Assembly (NCBI RefSeq): GCF_026130545.1
Contig: NZ_JAMOIM010000003.1
Coordinates: 342,642-406,641, forward strand
Source: Lichenifustis flavocetrariae
GTDB lineage: Bacteria; Pseudomonadota; Alphaproteobacteria; Rhizobiales; Beijerinckiaceae
Direction: 5' to 3'
Length of the DNA stretch: 64,000 nt
Positions 8,979 to 17,922 of the stretch are shown here, piece after piece. Both the position numbers and the translations under genes were made by a program. Within the stretch, counting starts at the first letter, position 1, and each line of letters begins with the position of its first letter. Below the pieces are notes generated by a model that worked only from the letters and a program-made list of their open reading frames with translations, was not told where the DNA came from and made no database searches.

Positions 8979-10007
8979 ATGAAGGCGCTTGTGAAGGCCA
9001 AGGACGAGGCGGGTCTCTGGCTGCAGGACGAACCGGTCCCGAGCATCGGCCCCGACGAGGTGCTGATCCGCGTCGGGAAGACCGGCATCTGCGGCACCGA
9101 CGTCCACATCTACGGCTGGGACGACTGGGCCCGGAAGACGATTCCCGTGCCCATGGTGGTCGGCCACGAATATGCGGGCGAGATCGTCGAGGTCGGGGCG
9201 GCGGTGCGCGGCTTGGCAATTGGCACCCGCGTGTCGGGCGAAGGCCATGTCATCGGCATGCAGAGCCGGGCCGCGCGCGGCGGTCGTTTCCACCTCGACC
9301 CGAAGACGCGCGGCATTGGCGTGAACATCCCCGGCGCCTTCGCGGAGTTCGTCAAGATCCCCGCCTTCAACGTGGTGCCGCTGCCCGACGACGTCGACGA
9401 CGAGATGGGCGCCATCCTCGATCCGCTCGGCAATGCGGTGCATACGGCGCTGTCCTTCGACCTCGTGGGCGAGGACGTGCTCATCACCGGCGCGGGCCCG
9501 ATCGGCATCATGAGCGCCGCGGTGGCCCGGCACGTGGGCGCCCGCCACGTCGTCATCACCGACGTCAACCCGACCCGGCTGGCGTTGGCCGCGCAGGTCA
9601 CGGACGTCGTCCCGGTCGATATCTCGAAAGAGGATCTCGTCGCGGTGATGGACCGCCTCGGACTCAAGGAGGGCTTCGACGTCGGCCTCGAGATGAGCGG
9701 CGCGCCGGCCGCCTTCGAGGAAATGGTCGACCGCCTGGTGATGGGCGGCAAGATCGCCATGCTGGGCATCCCGACGAAGCCCTACGCGGTCGACTGGACC
9801 AAGGTCGTGTTCAAGATGCTGACCATCAAGGGCATCTACGGACGCGAGATGTTCGAGACCTGGCACAAGATGCTGGCGATGCTGCAGAGCGGCCTCGACG
9901 TGCGCAAGGTCATCACCCACCGGTTGCCCGTGCAGGATTTCGCCCGCGGCTTTGACCTGATGACGAAGGGTGAGTGCGGCAAGATCGTGCTTGATTGGAC
10001 GGCGTGA
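8979..10007 (+). CDS. tdh: L-threonine 3-dehydrogenase lacking the structural-zinc cysteines
   Basis: A 342-residue zinc alcohol-dehydrogenase-family enzyme oxidising threonine to 2-amino-3-oxobutyrate with NAD+. Catalytic-zinc ligands are present at the E. coli positions: C38 ([10 protein letters not shown]) with T40 and H43, and H63-E64 (GHEYAG). A Rossmann motif GAGPIGI follows. The lobe that normally carries four structural-zinc cysteines, after VSGEGH, reads [18 protein letters not shown] and contains none of them. Either the site is dispensable here or this is a divergent paralogue. The gene sits between kbl and thrC. Confidence 0.88.
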   Translation: MKALVKAKDEAGLWLQDEPVPSIGPDEVLIRVGKTGICGTDVHIYGWDDWARKTIPVPMVVGHEYAGEIVEVGAAVRGLAIGTRVSGEGHVIGMQSRAARGGRFHLDPKTRGIGVNIPGAFAEFVKIPAFNVVPLPDDVDDEMGAILDPLGNAVHTALSFDLVGEDVLITGAGPIGIMSAAVARHVGARHVVITDVNPTRLALAAQVTDVVPVDISKEDLVAVMDRLGLKEGFDVGLEMSGAPAAFEEMVDRLVMGGKIAMLGIPTKPYAVDWTKVVFKMLTIKGIYGREMFETWHKMLAMLQSGLDVRKVITHRLPVQDFARGFDLMTKGECGKIVLDWTA

Positions 10008-10048
10008 GCCGCGCGGCTCGCCCGCTCGCTGACGTGAAGGAGGCCGCG

Positions 10049-11461
10049 ATGCTCTATGGGTCCACCCGCGGTCAGGCGCCCGGAATCGACTTCGTCGAGG
10101 CCATGCTGACGGGCCTTGCCCCCGATGGCGGCCTTTATGTTCCCGAACGGTGGCCGACCTTGTCACGAGACACGATCGCCGGCTTTGCGGGCGCGCGTTA
10201 TGCCGACGTCGCCAAGGTGGTGATCGGCGCCATGGTGGGCGACGCCATCGCATCCGCCGATCTCGACCGGATGATCGAAGCCGCCTACGCGCCGTTCCGC
10301 CACAAGGCCGTCTGCCCCCTGGTGCAGGCCGGCGACAACCTGTTCCTGCTCGAACTCTTCCACGGCCCGACCCTGGCCTTCAAGGACGTCGCGATGCGGC
10401 TGCTCGGGCAGTTGCTCGACCATGCGCCCAAGACCCGCGCCGCGCGCGCCACCATCGTGGGCGCCACCTCGGGCGATACCGGCAGCGCCGCCATCGACGC
10501 CTTCGGCGGCCTCGACCACGTCGACGTCTTCATCCTCTACCCGCATGGACGGGTGTCCGAGGTGCAGCGTCGGCAGATGACCGGCAGCCGTGCGCCCAAC
10601 GTGCATGCCCTCGCGATCGAGGGCACGTTCGACGACTGTCAGGCCATGGTGAAGGGGCTGTTCGCCAGTCCGGGGTTTCGAGAGGAGATCGGGCTGTCGG
10701 TCGTGAATTCCATCAACTGGGCCCGCATCGCGGCCCAGACGGTCTATTACTTCACAGCCGCCGTGGCCCTGGGCGCTCCGGGGCGGCCCGTGTCCTTCGC
10801 GGTGCCGACCGGTAATTTCGGCGACATCTTCGCCGGCTGGGTGGCGAAGCGCATGGGCCTGCCGATCGAACGGCTGATGATCGGCACGAACGAGAACGAC
10901 ATCCTGGCCCGGACGCTCGCGACCGGCACCTACCAATTGCGCGGCGTCATACCGACCACTTCGCCGTCGATGGACATCCAGGTGTCGTCGAACTTCGAGC
11001 GGCTGCTATTCGAGGCCTCGGACCGGGACAGCGCCACCGTGGTCGATGCCATGGCCGAGCTGTCCCGCACGGGCGCTTTCCGCATCGCGCCGCAGGCCCT
11101 CGACAGGATCCGGTCAGAATTCGCCGCCGAGACCGTGGATGCCGCTGCGGTGACGGACGAGATCGCCGCCGTGCAGCGCGACAACGACTATACGCTCGAC
11201 CCGCATACGGCCATCGGCCTGCGGGCGGCCCGCACGCTGCTGCGCCAGAACCCGACCACCCCGGTGGTGGCGCTCGCCACCGCGCATGCGGCCAAGTTCC
11301 CGGATGCGGTGGAGCGCGCTTCGGGTGTCCGCCCCAAGCTGCCGCCTCACCTCGCCGACCTGTTGGACAGGCCGGAGCGTGTGAGCGTGCTGCCGAATAG
11401 CCGGGCCGAGGTCGAGACCTTCATCCGGCGGCACGGACGGGTGGCGAAGCACCGCGCCTGA
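10049..11461 (+). CDS. thrC: Threonine synthase
   Basis: 470 residues with the ThrC start MLYGSTRGQAPGIDF. The ATG at 10049 follows GAAGGAGG; the frame extends upstream into tdh but without support. The PLP lysine is K112 in FHGPTLAFKDVAMRLL, followed by the phosphate-binding stretch GATSGDTGSAAIDAF and later SVNSINWARIAAQTVYY-type residues. It converts O-phosphohomoserine to threonine. It is oddly placed: a biosynthetic enzyme after the two threonine-degrading genes and before a thrB remnant. This is probably a second or relocated copy, with the main threonine pathway elsewhere. Confidence 0.92.
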   Translation: MLYGSTRGQAPGIDFVEAMLTGLAPDGGLYVPERWPTLSRDTIAGFAGARYADVAKVVIGAMVGDAIASADLDRMIEAAYAPFRHKAVCPLVQAGDNLFLLELFHGPTLAFKDVAMRLLGQLLDHAPKTRAARATIVGATSGDTGSAAIDAFGGLDHVDVFILYPHGRVSEVQRRQMTGSRAPNVHALAIEGTFDDCQAMVKGLFASPGFREEIGLSVVNSINWARIAAQTVYYFTAAVALGAPGRPVSFAVPTGNFGDIFAGWVAKRMGLPIERLMIGTNENDILARTLATGTYQLRGVIPTTSPSMDIQVSSNFERLLFEASDRDSATVVDAMAELSRTGAFRIAPQALDRIRSEFAAETVDAAAVTDEIAAVQRDNDYTLDPHTAIGLRAARTLLRQNPTTPVVALATAHAAKFPDAVERASGVRPKLPPHLADLLDRPERVSVLPNSRAEVETFIRRHGRVAKHRA

Positions 11462-11505
11462 CGGCGTCTCCGGATTTGGAAACATCAGGGGAGGGACACA
11501 GGCCA

Positions 11506-11969
11506 TTGGCGGTTTACACGCATGTGACGAAAAGCGAACTCGACAGCCTGCTCCGCGACTTCGACCTGGGCCAGTTGCGCGCCTGCGGCGAACGATCCCC
11601 GGCGTGATCGACTTCTACTTCGCCTGCACCGACGCGTTCGCCTACGATCTGGCGATCTGTCTTAACGCCTGGTGTTTCAAGCCGGACGGCTGCTTCTCAC
11701 CCGATCGCGGCCGGGCCGTGCTGGTGGGTTACGAGATTGTGCGGCCGCTCGAAGCCGCCGAACTCCGTGCCCTGCCGATCCTCTGTCGCGGCGCTGCCCT
11801 GCGCTTCCTGCTCACGCGGCTTATCGACTGGCTCGCTGTCCCGGCCGGTGCCCTGGTGGAAGCCAAGGATCCCCTGGAATACCTCCGCAAGTTGCGGTTC
11901 CATGGCACGGTGTCGGACGCGGCCGATTACGGTCATGCGAGCTTGCAGCCGCGACCGAGAACGGGGTGA
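11506..11969 (+). pseudogene. thrB: Homoserine kinase, internally deleted remnant
   Basis: A TTG at 11506 starts the canonical ThrB N-terminus (AVYTHVTKSELDSLLRDFDL), which is lost after about 27 residues and stops at 11605. From 11604, in another frame, comes the canonical ThrB C-terminus (IDFYFACTDAFAYDLAICLN, FLLTRLIDWL, DPLEYLRKLRFHGT), ending at 11969. A normal ThrB has about 320 residues; only about 30 plus 120 remain, so most of the central ATP-binding region is deleted, with a frame change at the junction near 11596-11604. It sits right after thrC, which shows that a thrC-thrB pair once existed here. Confidence 0.85.
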
Positions 11970-12087
11970 GGATGGATCGGTCGGCATTCCTCTTGCAGGG
12001 TCTTCGTGACCTGCCGGGCGGATGCATCGGCCACCGGTCCAGTGGCTTTCGCGTGTGTCGCGCGCAGATGCGGGGAGTGGTTCGACA

Positions 12088-13137
12088 ATGCCGGAATGGG
12101 ATGCCCTGACGATCGATCGAACCGCGTCGGCCGCGCTGGGGCAAGCCGCGGCGGCCATCGGGCGCGAGCCCTTCTACCGCCTGCTGCTCGCCGCCGTCGG
12201 GTGCTTCATCCCTCACGATCTTTCGGCCGTGATGCGCTATTCGGCTTTCTCCAAGCCGGACCTGCTGCTCGGCACGGATTACGGTCCCGATTTCACGGGC
12301 AGCTATGCGCGGGACCTTTACCGGTACGATCCGTTCTACCGCTATTGGCGGGACGTGGCGCGGCCCGGCGTGGTGTCGCTCGCCGATGTGGTGGCGACCG
12401 AGGCCGACCGCCGCCATTACGTCGGCGCGATCCTGCACGACGTCAGCATCTCGGACGAGATCGGCATTTTTCTGCCGCCGATCGGGCAAAGCAGCGTGGC
12501 CCTCTTCCTGGACCGCCGCGCGGGTTCCTACACGGAACTGGACCTCGCCCGGGCACGCCTGATCTACGATCTTGTCGCGGGGCTGCATGCCGCGCATGTC
12601 GAGGTCGTGTTCGGGGATGGACAGATCGCCCGCGGCAATGCGGGGGCACTGTTGGCCGGCCCGAAACCGACCCGCGTCCTCGACAGAGAGCGGCACGAGA
12701 TCGCACGCAACGTTGGCTGGAGCACCTGCGAGGCGCAGCACGAAACGATCCTGGCCGAGGCGCTCGCCGAACTCGCCGACGTGGGCGATGTGCGGATCGG
12801 CTGCACGCTCGTGCTCCACCGCACGGTTCTGCCGGCGACGTTCCATCTCGCACCCTCGGGCATCGTCGAGACGATCGAATCCTTCGGCCTGCCGCCCGTG
12901 TCGCCGAGCGAACTCGCGATCCCCGATAGCATGAGCCGTTTGCTCAGCCGGCGAGAGCAGGACATCGTCGGACTGATGCTGCGTGGCTACCCGACCAAGA
13001 CGATCGCGGAACGCCTCGGCCTGACCCAGGGGACCGTGAAGAACTACCGACGCCGTATCTACGACAAGCTCGATGTGACCACCGAGCGCGAGGTGTTCCT
13101 GAGCTGCATGGCGGAGCGCGAGCTCGTCGAGCAATAG
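12088..13137 (+). CDS. LuxR-type transcriptional regulator
   Basis: About 349 residues. The C-terminal 60 residues are a GerE/LuxR HTH (SRREQDIVGLMLRGYPTKTI, then LTQGTVKNYRRRIYDKLDV). The N-terminal part is unassigned; it is rich in aromatics (DLYRYDPFYRYWRDVARPGV), as in regulators following SMP-30 or amino-acid catabolic genes. Start choice: ATG at 12088 (MPEWDALTI) lies after a GGGGAG sequence; the frame opens earlier at 12022. The effector and targets are unknown; it could control the downstream SMP-30 gene or the upstream threonine genes. Confidence 0.8.
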   Translation: MPEWDALTIDRTASAALGQAAAAIGREPFYRLLLAAVGCFIPHDLSAVMRYSAFSKPDLLLGTDYGPDFTGSYARDLYRYDPFYRYWRDVARPGVVSLADVVATEADRRHYVGAILHDVSISDEIGIFLPPIGQSSVALFLDRRAGSYTELDLARARLIYDLVAGLHAAHVEVVFGDGQIARGNAGALLAGPKPTRVLDRERHEIARNVGWSTCEAQHETILAEALAELADVGDVRIGCTLVLHRTVLPATFHLAPSGIVETIESFGLPPVSPSELAIPDSMSRLLSRREQDIVGLMLRGYPTKTIAERLGLTQGTVKNYRRRIYDKLDVTTEREVFLSCMAERELVEQ

Positions 13138-13249
13138 GTGCCCTGCGGCGCCTGGATCTGGAAGATGACCAAAGGCATCATCGACGTGCCCGGCGTCACC
13201 CGTAGGATTGGCCTCCCCGGACACATCAGTTCGTGAGCGAGGAACAAGC

Positions 13250-14131
13250 ATGAGACGCATTCTCGTGGCCGTCGCGCTGCTAGTGGGCGCGGCCTCCGCC
13301 CAGGCGACCGAGATCAAGGTGATCGACGGCGCCGCCAAGTTCCCCGAGGGGCCGTTCGTCGAAAACGGCATCCTGTACTACGCCCAGTATGGCGCCGGCG
13401 AGATCGACAAGTGGGACGGGCAAACCCGCAGCGTCGTCTGGAGCAAGGCGGGGTCGGGCGCCAATGCGGTGCAACGCTTCGGCGACGGCTTCATCATCGC
13501 GGGTTACGACGACGGCACGATCGTACTGACCGATGCGGCCGGTAAAACCAGGCGCGTGATCGACCACGACACCGAAGGCAACCCCCTGGTCGGCCCGAAC
13601 GACATCGCCCTCGACGGCAAGGGTGGAGCCTATGTGTCGCTCTCCGGCCCCTGGGAGCCCGGGCCGATCGTCGGCAAGATCGTGCACGTCACGGCCGACG
13701 GCACCGCGACCGTCATGGCCAAGGATATCCATTACGCGAACGGCCTTGTGCTCTCGAAGGACGGCGGAACGCTCTACGTCAACGAATCCGAGGCGAACCG
13801 CGTGATCCAGTTCGCGGTCGCGCCCGATGGCGCGCTCTCCGACCGGCGGCTGTTCCTGCGCTTGTACGAGCTGGGCGAACCGCCTTCGGCCTATCCCGAC
13901 GGCATCAAGCTCGGCCCCGATGGCAACCTCTACATCGGCGAATACAGCGCCGGCCGCATCCTCATCGTCGATCCGGTGACCAAGAAGCTCGTCAAGACGA
14001 TCGACGTCCCGTCCGCGGGAGCACCCAACGTCGCCTTCTCGGCCGATGGCAAGACGATGTATGTGACGGCCGTCGATGACAAATCGGGGGCGCCGTACCC
14101 CGGCAAGGTCTACGCCGTCACTGGGTTCTAG
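13250..14131 (+). CDS. Exported SMP-30/gluconolactonase-like beta-propeller protein
   Basis: 293 residues. The start at 13250 gives a clean Sec signal peptide, MRRILVAVALLVGAASAQA, after a GAGGAAC ribosome site. The mature part repeats propeller blades typical of SMP-30/gluconolactonase/LRE proteins (AAKFPEGPFVENG, GPNDIALDGKGGAYVS, YANGLVLSKDGGTLYVNE, YPDGIKLGPDGNLYIGEY, PNVAFSADGKTMYVT). Family members hydrolyse sugar lactones or bind calcium; a periplasmic lactonase is plausible but the substrate is not evident. It converges with the MBL gene across 27 bp. Confidence 0.82.
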   Translation: MRRILVAVALLVGAASAQATEIKVIDGAAKFPEGPFVENGILYYAQYGAGEIDKWDGQTRSVVWSKAGSGANAVQRFGDGFIIAGYDDGTIVLTDAAGKTRRVIDHDTEGNPLVGPNDIALDGKGGAYVSLSGPWEPGPIVGKIVHVTADGTATVMAKDIHYANGLVLSKDGGTLYVNESEANRVIQFAVAPDGALSDRRLFLRLYELGEPPSAYPDGIKLGPDGNLYIGEYSAGRILIVDPVTKKLVKTIDVPSAGAPNVAFSADGKTMYVTAVDDKSGAPYPGKVYAVTGF

Positions 14132-14158
14132 GCGAGACGGCGATTCCCCGGAAACCTT

Positions 14159-14878
14159 TCACGCTCCCAGAAGGCGCGACTGCTCGCGCGCCACCTCGTC
14201 GAGGCGGTCGCGGCCGAAACTCTCGCCGTGCCCGGGATGCACCAGCCGCACCGGGAGCCTCGCGAGGCGGGCCATGCTGTCGGCGCCCGCCCGCGGGTCC
14301 GACCCCGGCAGGTCGAAGAACATGCGGCCATCGTAGAGGGCGTCGGAGGTAAAGAGTAGGCCCGCTTCGGCGTCGTGGACCGCCAGCAGACCCGGCGAAT
14401 GGCCCGGCACGTGGATCAGCGTCAGCACTCGCCCGCCGAGGTCGATCGCGTCGCCCTCGTCCACCAGCCGCGACGGGGCCGCCGGCCTGATCGCGTAATC
14501 GACCATGCTGAAGCCAGGGCGAGGCTGCGTGGAGAACACCGCATCGGTCAGCCAGCCCTGCCACATGGTGGCGTCCGGTGTCGGGTCGGCCAGGATGGCG
14601 GCTTCGGCCGGATGCGCCCAGCGCTCGGCAAACTCCCAAGCGCCGCCGATATGGTCATAATGGCTGTGGGTCAGCAGGCAGATCACCGGCCGGTCCACCA
14701 GGGCCTCTACGACCGGTCGCAACGGCGCGACCCCCACCCCGGCGTCGATCAGCAGCGCCCTGTCCCGCCCCGCCACCAGCCAGATGTTGGCCGCGTGGGC
14801 CGGGCCCAGGCCGCTTTCGCGAATGCGCCAGACCCCATGACCAAAGTCACTAACCCGGAACCAGTCCTCGCCGCTCAT
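14159..14878 (-). CDS. Metallo-beta-lactamase-fold hydrolase
   Basis: 239 residues (start MSGEDWFRV, with GGAG upstream). Metal ligands: HSHYDH (in LLTHSHYDHIGGAWEF), H in VPGHSPGLLAVHD, D in LLFTSDALYDGRMFF, and H in VHPGHGESF. This is a binuclear zinc hydrolase of the glyoxalase-II-like superfamily. It is divergent from the ATP-grasp gene with a 64-bp spacer, so the two may be co-regulated. The substrate is unknown; glyoxalase II, lactonase and thioesterase activities all occur in this fold. Confidence 0.82.
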   Translation of the reverse strand: MSGEDWFRVSDFGHGVWRIRESGLGPAHAANIWLVAGRDRALLIDAGVGVAPLRPVVEALVDRPVICLLTHSHYDHIGGAWEFAERWAHPAEAAILADPTPDATMWQGWLTDAVFSTQPRPGFSMVDYAIRPAAPSRLVDEGDAIDLGGRVLTLIHVPGHSPGLLAVHDAEAGLLFTSDALYDGRMFFDLPGSDPRAGADSMARLARLPVRLVHPGHGESFGRDRLDEVAREQSRLLGA

Positions 14879-14942
14879 TGCTGCTAAGCTCCGTGATAGG
14901 TCCGCCCGCGATGGACGCGCGGTGCCGGTGCAGGAATCCTCC

Positions 14943-16079
14943 ATGCCAAAGCTCGACCAAGTTGTCATCGTCTTCGAACCCGAGGCCGCCTGCCGCGACC
15001 ACCTCGTGAAGCACGGCTATCCCGACGAGATCGCCCGGGAGGTCGCAACCTACCTGGCCCAGGCGACCGACCTCGCTGACTTCGCCGACGAGATCCGCAC
15101 GGCGCTGCGGGCGGAGGGGCTCGACGTCACGTTCCTGCCGCTTGCCGAGGCCGCAGCCTCCCTGCCGCGCCTCGATCCGCAGCGGACGATCGTGTGGTGC
15201 CAGACCGACGGCATCCGGTTCTACCGGGGATCGTCGATCCCGACCCTGGCCCGCCTGCTCGGGCTGCCGCGCTACGGCTCGCCACCGACGACGCAGCACC
15301 TCTGCCAGGACAAGTTCGCATCGCTGGCCATGGCGGCGGGCGCCGGGCTGCCGGTGCCGCCGACGCGCCTCCTCGAAGGCGCCGTCACGCTAGCGGCCCT
15401 GCGCGACGCGGACCTCGACTGGGAGCGCGCCACCCTGTTCGTCAAGCCCGCCACCCTCGGGGCGAAGCTCGGCATCTTCGCCGACAGCCGTTGCACCGGC
15501 TTCGAGGCCGCCCAGGCGCTCGGGCAGCGCATCTGGGACCGGTATGCCGACCGCGCCGTGGTGCAGACCTATGTCGAGGGCGACGACGTGCGGGTCTCCT
15601 ACATGGACACGGGCGGCGGCTTCCCGCGCCAGATCGGCATCGGCCGCCTGCGCAAGAACCTCGCGAGCGAGACCGGCGGCGCCTTCATGACGATGCGGGA
15701 CAACGAGACCCTGTCGGGCGCCCGCGACACGCAAGGCGCGCGTGGCGCCTTCGGCCGGGAGCACGGCGCCGCCTTCACGCCCGAGATGGACGACCTCAGG
15801 GTCGCCACCACGCCGTTTGAGCAGGCCGCCACCGCCACGATCCTGACCCATGCCGATCGCCTGCGCCGCCTGCTGCCGCTGCAGGATTACTTCTCGATGG
15901 ATTTCCGCATCGACGCGGCCGGCGCCCCGACCTTCTTCGAATTCGAGACCTGCCCGGCCGTCACGATCTACGACTTCCAGCACTATCTCGCGACAACCCA
16001 CAAGCTGGAGCTTGGACCGGCCCTGGCCCGTTCGTTGCGGCTTGCCTTCGAGCGCGCAGGGACACAGGCTGAGGCGTGA
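14943..16079 (+). CDS. ATP-grasp ligase of unknown substrate
   Basis: 378 residues from ATG 14943 (MPKLDQVVIVFEP). The fold follows D-Ala-D-Ala-ligase-like ATP-grasp enzymes: an N-terminal pre-ATP domain, TTQHLCQDKFASLAMAAGAG (about 120-140), LFVKPATLGAKLGIF with the ATP-binding lysine, VVQTYVEGDDVRVSYMD, and metal-binding acidic residues in FSMDFRIDAAGAPTFFEFET. Such enzymes join a carboxylate to an amine or thiol through an acyl phosphate. It precedes a dipeptide-type importer by 144 bp and is divergent from an MBL hydrolase. It could modify or make a small peptide or amide; which one is unknown. Confidence 0.78.
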   Translation: MPKLDQVVIVFEPEAACRDHLVKHGYPDEIAREVATYLAQATDLADFADEIRTALRAEGLDVTFLPLAEAAASLPRLDPQRTIVWCQTDGIRFYRGSSIPTLARLLGLPRYGSPPTTQHLCQDKFASLAMAAGAGLPVPPTRLLEGAVTLAALRDADLDWERATLFVKPATLGAKLGIFADSRCTGFEAAQALGQRIWDRYADRAVVQTYVEGDDVRVSYMDTGGGFPRQIGIGRLRKNLASETGGAFMTMRDNETLSGARDTQGARGAFGREHGAAFTPEMDDLRVATTPFEQAATATILTHADRLRRLLPLQDYFSMDFRIDAAGAPTFFEFETCPAVTIYDFQHYLATTHKLELGPALARSLRLAFERAGTQAEA

Positions 16080-16223
16080 GCAACGGGAGGGTCGCATCGC
16101 CCGCCAAACATGACCAAATGCACTATCGACGCCCCCTGCCACCGGCATAATCTCGAAACTGTCACATTGAACCCATTTCAGACACGCCCGCCGCTCCGCC
16201 CACCCCGCACCCCTCGAGATCCC

Positions 16224-17882
16224 ATGGCCAACGACGACCACATCAGGACCCTGACGGCGGATCTGGAGGCGAAGCGGGTCAGCCGGCGGGAGTTCGTGCG
16301 CTTCGCGGCGCTCGTCGGCATGGCGGCCCCGGCCGCCTATGCGCTGGCGGGCACGATCACGGGCGAGCCCTTCGCGCCCCCGGCCGCCGCCGAGGCCCTG
16401 CCGAAGGGCGGCACGTGGCGGATCGGCACGCGCATCAAGGACATCAAGAGCCCGCACACCTTCTCCTGGGGCGAGCAGTCGAACGTCGCCCGGCAGGTCG
16501 TCGAATACCTGACCATGACGGGGGACGACAACGTCACCCGGCCCTATCTGGCCGAGAGCTGGGATGTCTCACCCGACCTGAAGACCTGGACGTTCCACAT
16601 CCGCAAGGGTGTGAAATGGACCAAGGGCGACGAACTGACGGCCGACCACGTCATCTGGAACCTGAAGCGCTGCCTCGATCCGGCGGTCGGGTCCTCTATG
16701 ATCGGCCTCGTCAAGGCCTACCTGCTCAACGAGGTGACGGGCCCCGACGGCAAGCCCACCACCGAACTGTGGGCCCCCAACGCCATCGAGAAGCTCGACG
16801 ACCACACGGTGCGGCTCAACTGCAAGCTGCCCCAGGTCGCGGTGCCCGAACATCTCTTCCATTACCCGATGTCGATCCTCCACCCGGACGACAAGGGCGT
16901 GTTCGGGATTGGGGCCCAGGGTACCGGCCCGTTCGAACTGACCGAATTCGACCTCGGCAAGCGAGCCGTGTTGAAGCGCCGCACCGGCTATTGGGGCGGT
17001 GACGCGGCGATCGACGGCATGGAGCAGATCGACATCGGCGACGACCCCTCGGCCTCCATCGCGGCCCTGGCGTCGAAGCAGATCGATGGGCTCGCGAGCG
17101 CCTATCCGTCCCAGTACGACGCCCTCAAGGCCTTGACCCACCTGCAATATTACGACGTCAAGACGGCCGAGACCGGCGTCATGCGGATGAAGACAGACAC
17201 CGCGCCCTTCAACGACGCGCGGGTCCGCAAGGCCATGCGTCTCGCGGTCGACCGCGAGGCCCTACTGCAGGTGGCCCTGCGCGGGCTCGGCTCCGTTGGG
17301 GCGGATTCGCATTGTTCGCCTGTGCTGCCCGATTACGGCACGGTGGCGATCCCCACGCGCGACGTCGCGGCCGCCAAGAAGCTGCTGGCCGAGGCCGGCC
17401 ACCCCGACGGCATCGAGGCCGACCTCGTGGTGCCGAACGACATCGACTGGTTCCAGCCGATGGCGGAAGCGTCCCAGCAGATGTGGGCGGAAGCCGGCAT
17501 CAAGATCAACCTGAAGCCGATCCCGGGCGCCTCCTACTGGGACGTGTGGACCAAGGTGCCGTTCGGCATCACCATCTGGTATCACCGCCCGCTCTGCACC
17601 ATGCTGCTCGGGCTGGCCTACCGCACCGGCGTACCGTGGAATGAATCCGGCTGGTCCAACAAGGAGTTCGACGCGCTGCTGACGCAAGCCGAAGGCACGC
17701 TCGACCTCGCGAAGCGCAAGGAGATCCTGGCCAAGCTCGAAACCATCATGGAAGAGGACGGGCCGCTCGTGCAGCCCGTTTTCCGCAACGTCTTCTCGTT
17801 CCAGGACAAGCGGGTGAAGGGCTATACGGCCCATCCGTCGAACTACTTCTTCGGCTGGATGATCGGGCTCGATAAGGCTTGA
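16224..17882 (+). CDS. Peptide/nickel-type ABC substrate-binding protein, Tat-exported
   Basis: 552 residues from ATG 16224. A twin-arginine signal is visible (SRREFVRFAALVG, then a hydrophobic Ala-rich stretch ending before AEALPKGG). The mature region is an SBP_bac_5 family protein: DVSPDLKTWTFHIRKGVKW, GTGPFELTEFDLGKRAVLKR, FNDARVRKAMRLAVDREALL. It captures peptides or similar ligands in the periplasm for the permeases immediately downstream. Two permeases and a double ATPase follow in tight order (16.2-21.8 kb). Confidence 0.9.
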   Translation: MANDDHIRTLTADLEAKRVSRREFVRFAALVGMAAPAAYALAGTITGEPFAPPAAAEALPKGGTWRIGTRIKDIKSPHTFSWGEQSNVARQVVEYLTMTGDDNVTRPYLAESWDVSPDLKTWTFHIRKGVKWTKGDELTADHVIWNLKRCLDPAVGSSMIGLVKAYLLNEVTGPDGKPTTELWAPNAIEKLDDHTVRLNCKLPQVAVPEHLFHYPMSILHPDDKGVFGIGAQGTGPFELTEFDLGKRAVLKRRTGYWGGDAAIDGMEQIDIGDDPSASIAALASKQIDGLASAYPSQYDALKALTHLQYYDVKTAETGVMRMKTDTAPFNDARVRKAMRLAVDREALLQVALRGLGSVGADSHCSPVLPDYGTVAIPTRDVAAAKKLLAEAGHPDGIEADLVVPNDIDWFQPMAEASQQMWAEAGIKINLKPIPGASYWDVWTKVPFGITIWYHRPLCTMLLGLAYRTGVPWNESGWSNKEFDALLTQAEGTLDLAKRKEILAKLETIMEEDGPLVQPVFRNVFSFQDKRVKGYTAHPSNYFFGWMIGLDKA

Positions 17883-17922
17883 GCGGTATGATGATCCGGC
17901 GCGATCCGGCTCCGCCCGTTTC

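Noticed and set aside
7665..10253. An 862-codon minus-strand open frame opposite kbl and tdh
   Set aside because: It is the antisense of two clear enzyme genes, is rich in His, Arg and Asp as expected from reversed GC-rich codons, and matches no family.
13138..13249. Possible coding remnant before the SMP-30 gene (WIWKMTKGIIDVPGVTR readable)
   Set aside because: Only about 20 residues, no family recognised; it may be chance.
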